Positions 31,701-38,905 of a DNA stretch of 64,000 nucleotides are shown piece after piece. A model generated the notes under the pieces. That model was not told the DNA's origin and did not search any database. It was given only the letters and a program-made list of their open reading frames with translations. Within the stretch, counting starts at the first letter, position 1; each line of letters begins with the position of its first letter. A program made the position numbers and the translations under genes. The stretch is from a virus, in the IMG/VR virus record IMGVR_UViG_3300033182_000991, positions 1-64,000 of that record; one strand, given 5' to 3'.

Positions 31701-32898
31701 TGCGGGTGCAAAAGGTTACAAAGGTCTTAAAGGTAGAAAGGGCCATAAAGGTTACATCGGTACTTCACCATTAGGTCCACGAGGTTCTGCGGGTGACTCA
31801 CCAAGAGGTGGTACAGGAGCCAACAATCCGGGGCCTCAAGGACCGACAGGTTCATCATTCCAAGGTTCAACAGGACCACAGGGTAATGACGGACCAAAGG
31901 GGCCGAAAGGTTATAAGGGTGCTAAGGGTCACAAAGGTTATATTGGTTCTAAGGGTCCACAGGGTTCTTCACCAAAAGGACCTATAGGTCCAACAGGTGA
32001 ATCAGAACCAGGTCCAAAAGGTCTTAAGGGACCTAAGGGTTATAAAGGTAGTCCTGGTACAGATGCTAAGGGACGTAAAGGTGGTCCCGGTGCCAAAGGT
32101 ACGAAAGGTCTTAAAGGTTATAAGGGTGATGTAAATACTCAAGCGGGTTCAACGGGTTCAACAGGTCTATATCCAGGTCCGAAGGGACCTAAAGGTTATG
32201 CGGGTAAGATTGGACCATCGGGTACAGGTCCTAAGGGTCCGAGAGGTAACCAAGGGGGTGCGGGCTCAAAAGGTTTGAAAGGTTATAAGGGTAATAAGGG
32301 ACCTAAAGGGTTCAAAGGTCCTGCATCTTCATGTTATTCGGTAACAATGTTCGGTCCGGCTGGTGACGCAGGTGAAGCTTGTATACCTGAGGAATGGAAT
32401 GGTTATTCTGACTGTTCAACTCCGGCTGATGGTTGTAAGGTTTATCAGGTAAGTACCTGTACTTCATGTACATCTTTAACGGGTTTATTCTTAAGTGACG
32501 GTGCAGATGTATTTGAAGTAGGACCTAACAGTGACCCTTGTGAATTAGTTTTTGTTCAAGGTTGTGGTCGTTCGGATGTTAGATTGAAGAATAACATTGA
32601 GACTCTAACAAATATCACAGAGAGAATTCTTGAGATTGATGTGAAAGAATATGATTGGAATGAGAATTTACCTAACTATCAAGACTTAAAAGATAAAGAT
32701 AAGTTACACTCTATCGGTATTATTGCTCAGGAATTGTTACCAATCTTCCCTGAGTTAGTGTATAGAAGAAGTGATGGGTACTACAGTATCTACTACTATA
32801 AGTTGAATGCCATATTAATTGAGGCTGTTAAAGAACAGCAAAGAGAGATTGAGTCTATTGACCAAGACATTAAACTATTATCACAAAAATTGAGTTAA
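28735..32898 (+). CDS. Giant collagen-like fibre 1 with S74 chaperone domain
   Basis: The 1387-residue protein has an N-terminal anchor-like region (1-90: MAKNLRIVPNPTGSTPYILF, DDGSIVFSG, DDGQWVGTD), a collagen-like region of Gly-X-Y triplets (about 95-1200) and a C-terminal part with a cysteine-bearing knob (about 1200-1285, SSCYSVTMFG, GCKVYQVSTCTSCTS) and a peptidase S74 intramolecular chaperone (SDVRLKNNIETL with the Ser/Lys site, HSIGIIAQELLPIFPELV). S74 domains trimerise fibres and then cut themselves off. Lysine is concentrated at Y positions (GPKGPKGYKGTKGLKGRKG type), proline mostly at X. Regular G-x-S-P-R/Q and A-N-P interruptions punctuate it. A TATTTATT lies 29 nt upstream. Likely a tail or capsid-decorating fibre. 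Confidence 0.93.
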   Translation: MAKNLRIVPNPTGSTPYILFENTSGGKIQMNIKDDGSIVFSGATNGDDLFKMDANAQNIRVGKDVNFENDIYFDNKLTISDDGQWVGTDVGVKGNKGSLGPTGDQGEKGLKGLRGSQGGGGDQGPTGDDFQGSTGPQGPQGPTGEDNTKGDVGFKGIKGSQTKGQKGPQGSSPRGSQGSQGASPKGIKGGQGPQGAIGPQGGQGVSTRGPEGSLGDSFQGSTGPTGDSSPGDVGGQGSQGAQGPGGDKGVKGPGGLQGDKGPTAPKGPKGLKGPTAPKGPKGYKGTKGLKGTKGAQGNSPRGALGPQGVSPIGPQGTQGTSPRGNQGVIGIQPGRGAQGDANPGPTGPTGSTNQGPQGSTGPTNQGPQGPVGSQGPAGNAGPKGLKGYKGTKGTKGHKGYKGNIGASPVGPRGPQGASPQGPQGGQGPQGAANPGPVGPGGSAFTGSGGDQGPVGPQGNDGPKGPKGIKGNLGSKGLKGTKGNIGNSPRGPQGSQGASPRGGTGAIGTQGAANPGPQGPTGSSFTGDGGDQGPTGPTGNDGPKGLKGYKGATGAKGYKGHKGYRGASPQGPIGPQGASPQGGQGARGNQGAANPGPKGPVGSTNQGSTGPQGSGGPTGYDGPKGPKGYKGTKGLKGRKGFKGYIGGSPQGPRGGTGSSPQGGQGNQGPQGDANPGPQGPTGPSFQGSTGLQGPTGPTAGDGPKGPKGIKGPKGLKGRKGIKGNVGNSPRGPQGAQGASPRGPQGNRGGTGAANPGPKGPVGSSFQGAQGAQGSTGPTGNDGPKGYKGYKGALGAKGYKGHKGYRGSSPQGPIGNQGGSPQGPRGAGGPQGAANPGPKGPVGDTNQGSTGPQGSTGPQGNDGPKGPKGYKGTKGHKGYKGPKGYVGSSPRGPQGPQGASPRGNTGDNNPGPTGPTGSSFQGSTGPQGNDGTKGHKGYVSAKGHKGYIGTSPRGPQGSQGASPRGPQGAANQGGTGPTGSAFQGDKGPTGNAGAKGYKGLKGRKGHKGYIGTSPLGPRGSAGDSPRGGTGANNPGPQGPTGSSFQGSTGPQGNDGPKGPKGYKGAKGHKGYIGSKGPQGSSPKGPIGPTGESEPGPKGLKGPKGYKGSPGTDAKGRKGGPGAKGTKGLKGYKGDVNTQAGSTGSTGLYPGPKGPKGYAGKIGPSGTGPKGPRGNQGGAGSKGLKGYKGNKGPKGFKGPASSCYSVTMFGPAGDAGEACIPEEWNGYSDCSTPADGCKVYQVSTCTSCTSLTGLFLSDGADVFEVGPNSDPCELVFVQGCGRSDVRLKNNIETLTNITERILEIDVKEYDWNENLPNYQDLKDKDKLHSIGIIAQELLPIFPELVYRRSDGYYSIYYYKLNAILIEAVKEQQREIESIDQDIKLLSQKLS
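29875..31314 (+). repeat. Six exact 240-bp (80-aa) collagen modules in fibre 1
   Basis: K-rich block starts recur at 29875, 30115, 30355, 30595, 30835, 31075 and 31315, each exactly 240 nt apart. Each 80-aa module is eight triplets (mostly Gly-X-Lys), a pentad GxSP[RQV], two triplets, a second GxSP[RQ] pentad, three triplets, a GAANP pentad, two triplets, a GSSF[QT]-type pentad and five triplets: 20 triplets plus four pentads. Confidence 0.9.
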
Positions 32899-34844
32899 TG
32901 GCGCAGAATGTAATCATATATCCATCGGGTAGTACCAAGAATCCATACCCACACATTGAGTTTTCAGGTGTGAATGGATACTACTATTGGGAAATTAATG
33001 AGGATGGGGTGTTATACTCTTACCAACCTAACATTCCAACGAGTGGTCTGACTATGTATTTTGATGCTGCGGCATATGACTCATATTCAGGTGGTACGTT
33101 ATGGTGGGATTTGACGGGTGGTCGTTATCTAATTGGTGAAGGTGATGGTGTTCAATACGATGGTGTGATGACTGGTGCTACAAAATATAGAAACGTCAAT
33201 CAGTTGATACATACTGAAGCCTCTGCGATTAATGTTAATACAGTTAATGAGTGGTGGTTCTCAGATATTGCTAATGGGTTGGAAGATATTAACTTTAATA
33301 ATGATTATTATGACCAGCTGATTGCGGGAAATTATGATACTATATTTGTAAGACTTTATAAGTCTACTGAACCCGATACTTACTACCAAGTTTATAGTGG
33401 GAGTGGTGCGTCTTTAGTTGCTGGTGATGACCTTAAACTTAATATGGTTCGTATAGATGGTGTTAATAGTTGGGACGGTTCAGACATTTATAATACTCAA
33501 AGAGCAGGGTATCCTGGTTTGAATAACAAAGATTTAGATGGTGTGGTCACTGTTGAATTTATCCCATCAAGGAATGGTAGTGGACTAAGTGCTTCTACAA
33601 CAAATGCCAGTTTGGTTAATGCTCCTTACCACAATCCTATTAATGGTGGTGTATTCAGGTTTGATGCTACCAATGAATACGCAAGAGCCTTAGACCCAAA
33701 CATTCGTGGGGGAAGTATTTCTCGTACTATGATTGGATTCTTCAGTGCGGGTACATCTGAGAATGGATGTATTTTTGGTATTGGTGACCAACCTGAAAAT
33801 AACGGTGGTGCTAACTCATCATGGGAGTTATGGAATTATAATCAATCGTCAGGTGCGGGATTAAGAATCCATACTCAAAGTTTTAATTTTGGTACCAGTC
33901 CTGAATATAGATTGACTGACAATTTAGATAAGTGGTTGATGGCGGTTCTTAGTTATGATACTGATGCTAACGTTGCGTCACTAAAGATTTATGATGATGG
34001 TGTGGTAACCTCAGGTACGAGTAGTAATTCATCTATTGATACTATTACAAATAACTTCTCAGTTAATAAATCTGCATATGGTAGTGAAGGTGGTGGTATG
34101 ACAGGTAATTTTGCGTTAGCCTTATACTATGAAAGAGAAATTTTAGATAGTGAGATAGAACAAATTTATAGAGTATTCTCCCCAAGGTTTGGTGTGACTC
34201 CAGCTATTGTTAAGCCAGGACTTGAAATGTGGTTGGATGCCAAAAATACTAACAGTTATACTGGTGGTACTATATGGCATGACTTAACTGAAAACGGTAA
34301 TGATGGAACTATCAATGGTCCGACCCATACTGACTACTACTTAGACTTTGACGGTACTGACGATTACGTTTCTTTACCAGCACAGACTATGTACCGTTCA
34401 GGTGGTACGATATGTATGTTATTTAACAAAGATGCCGAGAACGGAGGATTGTTATGGGGTGCAAACTATGATAGACATTTATCAACACTATCAAATAATT
34501 TCTATGGTGAAACTGCATCAAACTGTAATAGTTTTAATTCACCAACTTACAGTGCAGGGACAGGTAATTGGGTTCAGTATACATTAGTTTTCACGGGGAA
34601 TAGTGCTTATCACTATATTGATGGTGTTTCCATTGGTGAGACTCCAAATTATGGTTCAATAAACTGTGGAAGTGCCACTACTCAATTAGAGGCTGACTTC
34701 CCATTTAGTAGAATTGGTAATTCAACACAATACGTTGGAAACTTTGATGGTAAGATTTCGGTGGTATTGAAATACGATAGACCATTAACTCAAACTGAAA
34801 TCACTAAAAACTACGATGCATTAAAGCAAAGATACAGTGATTAA
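32898..34844 (+). CDS. LamG/concanavalin-domain fibre or adhesin
   Basis: A 648-residue protein. Its first ~40 residues (MAQNVIIYPSGSTKNPYPHI, NEDGVLYS) resemble the N-terminal anchor region of collagen fibres 1 and 3. Two LamG-like beta-sandwich domains follow: LTMYFDAAAYDSYSGGTLWW with a distant partner near 200-420, and LEMWLDAKNTNSYTGGTIWH, YYLDFDGTDDYVSLPA, VQYTLVFTGNSAYHYIDG, ISVVLKYDRPLTQTEI near 440-645. Such domains bind carbohydrates. The gene begins in the last codon of fibre 1 (stop/start overlap), so it is part of the fibre operon. Probably a receptor-binding adhesin. Confidence 0.8.
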   Translation: MAQNVIIYPSGSTKNPYPHIEFSGVNGYYYWEINEDGVLYSYQPNIPTSGLTMYFDAAAYDSYSGGTLWWDLTGGRYLIGEGDGVQYDGVMTGATKYRNVNQLIHTEASAINVNTVNEWWFSDIANGLEDINFNNDYYDQLIAGNYDTIFVRLYKSTEPDTYYQVYSGSGASLVAGDDLKLNMVRIDGVNSWDGSDIYNTQRAGYPGLNNKDLDGVVTVEFIPSRNGSGLSASTTNASLVNAPYHNPINGGVFRFDATNEYARALDPNIRGGSISRTMIGFFSAGTSENGCIFGIGDQPENNGGANSSWELWNYNQSSGAGLRIHTQSFNFGTSPEYRLTDNLDKWLMAVLSYDTDANVASLKIYDDGVVTSGTSSNSSIDTITNNFSVNKSAYGSEGGGMTGNFALALYYEREILDSEIEQIYRVFSPRFGVTPAIVKPGLEMWLDAKNTNSYTGGTIWHDLTENGNDGTINGPTHTDYYLDFDGTDDYVSLPAQTMYRSGGTICMLFNKDAENGGLLWGANYDRHLSTLSNNFYGETASNCNSFNSPTYSAGTGNWVQYTLVFTGNSAYHYIDGVSIGETPNYGSINCGSATTQLEADFPFSRIGNSTQYVGNFDGKISVVLKYDRPLTQTEITKNYDALKQRYSD

Positions 34845-34846
34845 AC

Positions 34847-34854
34847 TATTTATT
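34847..34854 (+). promoter_or_regulatory. Putative late-promoter element TATTTATT
   Basis: TATTTATT is 14 nt before ATG 34869, in the only gap inside the fibre cluster. Confidence 0.45.
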
Positions 34855-34868
34855 AAAAGACTTGAATT

Positions 34869-35117
34869 ATGACAAATTATACTTACTTGATAATCAAAAC
34901 GAACGAGGTTGATAAGGTTGATTTCAGCCAAGTCAGAGAGACATCATCTGAAACTTTGAGACATAGTTTGGATGATACAAAGACATTTATTAAGTGGGAT
35001 AATGAAACGCCAACTTTTGTGAATAATTTTGAATGGACGGACGGTCCTTATAATCATACACAAATAATTAATATTTTATCTACGGATGAATGGGTTGATA
35101 CTAATGGGCCGAGTTAA
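34869..35117 (+). CDS. Small tail-region protein, 82 aa
   Basis: MTNYTYLIIKTNEVDKVDFS starts a small acidic protein with pattern FIKWDNETPTFVNNFEW and IINILSTDEWVDTNGPS. Its stop overlaps the start of fibre 2, so the two are translationally coupled. Position suggests a fibre accessory or assembly protein; no family recognised. Confidence 0.65.
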   Translation: MTNYTYLIIKTNEVDKVDFSQVRETSSETLRHSLDDTKTFIKWDNETPTFVNNFEWTDGPYNHTQIINILSTDEWVDTNGPS

Positions 35118-38100
35118 TGAAAGCAAGAATATTTCAAATATCTGATTCCGCAAATCCCCTAAAGATTTATGTAATCTCTAAGTTCAATGAAGGATTGGAT
35201 GTGAATTCCAATGCGGTTATTGATGCAAAAGGGCAATGGGTAGGTCCAATCACCAACCTTAAAGGTCTTAAGGGTGAGAAGGGTGATTTGGGTAACAAAG
35301 GTATTAAAGGAACTCAAGGTACCACTGGTGGAGGTGGTGACAAAGGTCTTAAAGGTAATAAGGGTCTTAAGTTCGGTAAGGGTCACAAAGGTTTAATTGG
35401 TGATAAGGGTATCAAAGGTCGTAAAGGTCTTGTTGCCGATAAAGGTCCAACAGGTACAACAGGTACAGGAACAAAAGGTACTCAGGGTCCTGTAGGTGAT
35501 TCAGTTCAAGGTTCTACAGGTCCTACGGGTTCAGCATTTATTGGTCCAACAGGTGGAGGAGGAGACCAAGGTCCACAAGGTGGTCAGGGTTCTACGGGTC
35601 CGACGGGTGCTGCTGGTGATAAAGGACCTAAAGGTGTTAAGGGAGCCAAAGGTAGTAAAGGTATTAAAGGACCAACTGCTGGTAAGGGTTTGAAAGGTGA
35701 TACAGGTTCAACAGGTGCTGGTGGTGATAAGGGATATAAAGGAGCTGCAGGTACAGGTCCTAAGGGTCAGAAAGGTCCTCAGGGTAATTCGCCAATTGGT
35801 GCTAAAGGTCCACAGGGAAGTTCTCCTCGTGGTAACTTTGGTGGTCAAGGAAATCAAGGTGGACAAGGTGGTGTTGGTGACAACAATCCAGGTCCAAAAG
35901 GACCAATAGGTTCAACTAATCAGGGTCCTATTGGTGACCAAGGACCTACATTCCAAGGGTCTACAGGTCTTCAAGGTTCAGGTGGTCCTGGTGGTGACAA
36001 AGGACCTCAGGGTAATGATGGTCCAAAAGGACCTAAAGGATATAAAGGTGGTGTTGGTGCCAAAGGTATTAAAGGTACTAAGGGTTCTACTGGTCCTAAG
36101 GGTCTTAAAGGTAGAAAAGGTAATATTGGTACATCACCAATCGGTCCTCAAGGTCCACAGGGTTCTTCACCATTAGGACCAAGAGGAGGTCAAGGTGCAC
36201 AAGGAGCTGCCAATCCAGGACCTCAAGGTCCAACGGGTTCTTCCTTCCAAGGTTCAGGTGGTGACCAAGGACCGACAGGTCCACAAGGAAACGATGGACC
36301 TAAGGGTATTAAAGGTACCAAAGGTACGAAGGGTCTCAAAGGACGTAAGGGTGTAAAAGGTTACATCGGTGGTTCACCACAAGGTCCTATCGGTCCTCAA
36401 GGAGCATCTCCACAAGGAGGTCAGGGTAATCAGGGACCTCAGGGTGATGCGAATCCAGGCCCAACAGGACCAACAGGTTCTTCATTTACAGGGGACGGTG
36501 GTGACCAAGGTCCAACTGGACCGACAGGGAACGATGGACCGAAGGGTCCAAAAGGTTACAAGGGAACCAAAGGATTAAAAGGACGTAAGGGTGTGAAGGG
36601 TTACATTGGTGCATCACCTCAAGGACCTATTGGTCCACAAGGTGCATCTCCACGTGGTCCACAAGGTGCAAGAGGTGGTACAGGAGCATCCAACCCAGGT
36701 CCTCAGGGTCCGACAGGTCCGTCATTTACAGGTAGTGGTGGTGACCAAGGTCCGGTAGGTCCACAAGGAAACGATGGTCCAAAAGGACCTAAGGGTATCA
36801 AAGGTGGTGCCGGAGCCAAAGGTTATAAAGGTCACAAAGGTTACAGAGGGACATCACCTCAAGGACCTCGTGGTGCAACAGGTGCGTCTCCCCAAGGTGC
36901 ACAGGGTGCAAGAGGTAATACAGGTTCTGCTAATCCTGGTCCAACAGGTCCAGGTGGTTCGGCTAACCCAGGTGCTCAGGGACCTGGTGGTGATAAAGGT
37001 CCGATAGGTAATGATGGGGCTAAGGGTTACAAAGGTACTAAAGGAGCCAAAGGTCATAAGGGATATAAAGGACCTAAAGGTTATGTTGGTAGTTCACCAC
37101 AAGGACCTATTGGTCCACAAGGTGCATCACCACAGGGTCCACAAGGTGGTCAAGGTCCTCAAGGGGCTAATAATCCAGGTCCAAAGGGACCTACAGGACC
37201 GGCGTATCAAGGTCCAATAGGGCCTGGTGGTTCAGGTGGTCCAACAGGTTATGACGGTCCAAAAGGACCTAAGGGTATAAAAGGACCAACTGGTCCTCAG
37301 GGTGATAAAGGTTTCAAAGGAAACATTGGTAATTCACCAAGAGGTCCATTCGGACCAACAGGTGCATCTCCACGAGGACCACAAGGTAACAGAGGTGGAA
37401 CAGGTGCTGGTAATCCTGGTCCTCAGGGTCCAGGTGGTTCTGCATTCCAAGGTAGTGGAGGTGCTCAAGGACCGACAGGACCACAAGGTAACGATGGACC
37501 AAAAGGTCCTAAAGGTTATAAAGGTGGTACTGGTGCCAAAGGATATAAAGGTCATAAGGGATATAGAGGTACTTCACCAACAGGTCCGAGAGGTGCACAA
37601 GGTGTATCCCCACGTGGTAATACAGGTGCACGTGGTGTTACAGGAGCTAATAATCCAGGACCAAAAGGTCCTGTTGGACCAGCATTCCAAGGAGATAAGG
37701 GTTACACTGCTCCTGATGGTGCAAAAGGTTACAAAGGACTCAAGGGTAGAAAAGGCCATAAAGGATATATTGGAGGTTCTCCATTAGGTCCACGTGGTTC
37801 GGCAGGTGCATCACCGAGAGGACCACAAGGTGCGGCTAATCCAGGACCAACAGGTCCAGGAGGTTCGGCCTTCCAAGGTGATAAGGGACCTACAGGTAAT
37901 GCAGGTGCTAAAGGTTACAAAGGACTCAAGGGTAGAAAAGGTCATAAAGGATATATTGGTACATCACCGAGAGGTCCACAAGGTAATCAAGGGGCATCTC
38001 CGAGAGGTAACCAAGGGTCAGCCAATCCAGGTCCGAAGGGACCTAAAGGGTATAGTAATCCTGGTTCAACAGGGCCTACAGGTTATGATGGTCCAAAGGG

Positions 38101-38905
38101 TCCTAAGGGTATTAAAGGGTCTAAGGGACACAAGGGATATATAGGTAATTCTCCTCAAGGTCCGAGAGGTGCCACAGGTGCTTCTCCACGAGGAGGTGGA
38201 GGTGATACAGGACCTGGTGGTTCTAATAATCCAGGACCAAAAGGTTATAAAGGTGCTGCGGGTTATGGTCCTATCGGATTACAAGGTAATAGAGGGGCGA
38301 CAGGTCCACAAGGTTCACCTGGATTAGAACCAGGTGAAGACGGTTCAACAGGTTCAACAGGTTTCCAAGGTCCAGCGAGTAACGCTAAGGGTCCTAAGGG
38401 TCCCAAAGGACCTAAAGGTTACATTGGTAATGCCCCTAAAGGTCCAAGAGGTCCTGCGGGTTCAACGGGTTCATCGGCGGTTGGTGCAAAGGGTCCTATT
38501 GGTTCAACGGGTGCTCAAGGTAACCAAGGTGGTAGAGGACCTCAAGGTGCTAAGGGTTATAGAGGTCCTCAGGGTCCATCATCGGATGAGAGATTAAAGA
38601 CAAACATCAAAGGATTGAAAGGTAACCTTTCTAAGTTGTTGTTATTGAAAGGTCTTTACTTTGATTGGAATGATGATGAGTTTACTACAAATTATCTGAA
38701 TGGTATTAAGGGTACCTCTATTGGTTTCGTTGCGCAGGAGGTTGAAGAAGTATTGCCTGATGTGGTTGAAAGAGACCCTCAAGGTGTGATGGGTGTGGAG
38801 TATGATATTATGTCAGTAATTGCCTTAGGTGCTCTCCAAGAACAACACACGAGAATACTTATGTTAAAGGATAGAATAAACAATTTGAAAGAGTTGGTTG
38901 ACTAA
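35117..38905 (+). CDS. Giant collagen-like fibre 2 with S74 chaperone domain
   Basis: The 1262-residue protein has a different N-terminal anchor (MKARIFQISDSANPLKIYVI) but the same DAKGQWVG linker, then Gly-X-Y repeats (about 48-1155) and a C-terminal S74 domain: SSDERLKTNIKGLKG at the self-cleavage site, LYFDWND, GTSIGFVAQEVEEVLPDVV and a terminal coiled coil. No cysteine knob lies before the S74 domain, unlike fibre 1. The Lys-in-Y pattern is the same. It overlaps both neighbouring genes by one base, typical of the co-translated fibre operon. Confidence 0.93.
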   Translation: MKARIFQISDSANPLKIYVISKFNEGLDVNSNAVIDAKGQWVGPITNLKGLKGEKGDLGNKGIKGTQGTTGGGGDKGLKGNKGLKFGKGHKGLIGDKGIKGRKGLVADKGPTGTTGTGTKGTQGPVGDSVQGSTGPTGSAFIGPTGGGGDQGPQGGQGSTGPTGAAGDKGPKGVKGAKGSKGIKGPTAGKGLKGDTGSTGAGGDKGYKGAAGTGPKGQKGPQGNSPIGAKGPQGSSPRGNFGGQGNQGGQGGVGDNNPGPKGPIGSTNQGPIGDQGPTFQGSTGLQGSGGPGGDKGPQGNDGPKGPKGYKGGVGAKGIKGTKGSTGPKGLKGRKGNIGTSPIGPQGPQGSSPLGPRGGQGAQGAANPGPQGPTGSSFQGSGGDQGPTGPQGNDGPKGIKGTKGTKGLKGRKGVKGYIGGSPQGPIGPQGASPQGGQGNQGPQGDANPGPTGPTGSSFTGDGGDQGPTGPTGNDGPKGPKGYKGTKGLKGRKGVKGYIGASPQGPIGPQGASPRGPQGARGGTGASNPGPQGPTGPSFTGSGGDQGPVGPQGNDGPKGPKGIKGGAGAKGYKGHKGYRGTSPQGPRGATGASPQGAQGARGNTGSANPGPTGPGGSANPGAQGPGGDKGPIGNDGAKGYKGTKGAKGHKGYKGPKGYVGSSPQGPIGPQGASPQGPQGGQGPQGANNPGPKGPTGPAYQGPIGPGGSGGPTGYDGPKGPKGIKGPTGPQGDKGFKGNIGNSPRGPFGPTGASPRGPQGNRGGTGAGNPGPQGPGGSAFQGSGGAQGPTGPQGNDGPKGPKGYKGGTGAKGYKGHKGYRGTSPTGPRGAQGVSPRGNTGARGVTGANNPGPKGPVGPAFQGDKGYTAPDGAKGYKGLKGRKGHKGYIGGSPLGPRGSAGASPRGPQGAANPGPTGPGGSAFQGDKGPTGNAGAKGYKGLKGRKGHKGYIGTSPRGPQGNQGASPRGNQGSANPGPKGPKGYSNPGSTGPTGYDGPKGPKGIKGSKGHKGYIGNSPQGPRGATGASPRGGGGDTGPGGSNNPGPKGYKGAAGYGPIGLQGNRGATGPQGSPGLEPGEDGSTGSTGFQGPASNAKGPKGPKGPKGYIGNAPKGPRGPAGSTGSSAVGAKGPIGSTGAQGNQGGRGPQGAKGYRGPQGPSSDERLKTNIKGLKGNLSKLLLLKGLYFDWNDDEFTTNYLNGIKGTSIGFVAQEVEEVLPDVVERDPQGVMGVEYDIMSVIALGALQEQHTRILMLKDRINNLKELVD
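36296..37495 (+). repeat. Five exact 240-bp (80-aa) collagen modules in fibre 2
   Basis: Module starts at 36296, 36536, 36776, 37016, 37256 and 37496, all 240 nt apart, with the same triplet/pentad layout as in fibre 1. The module before (36020) is 276 nt and the ones after are shorter. Confidence 0.88.
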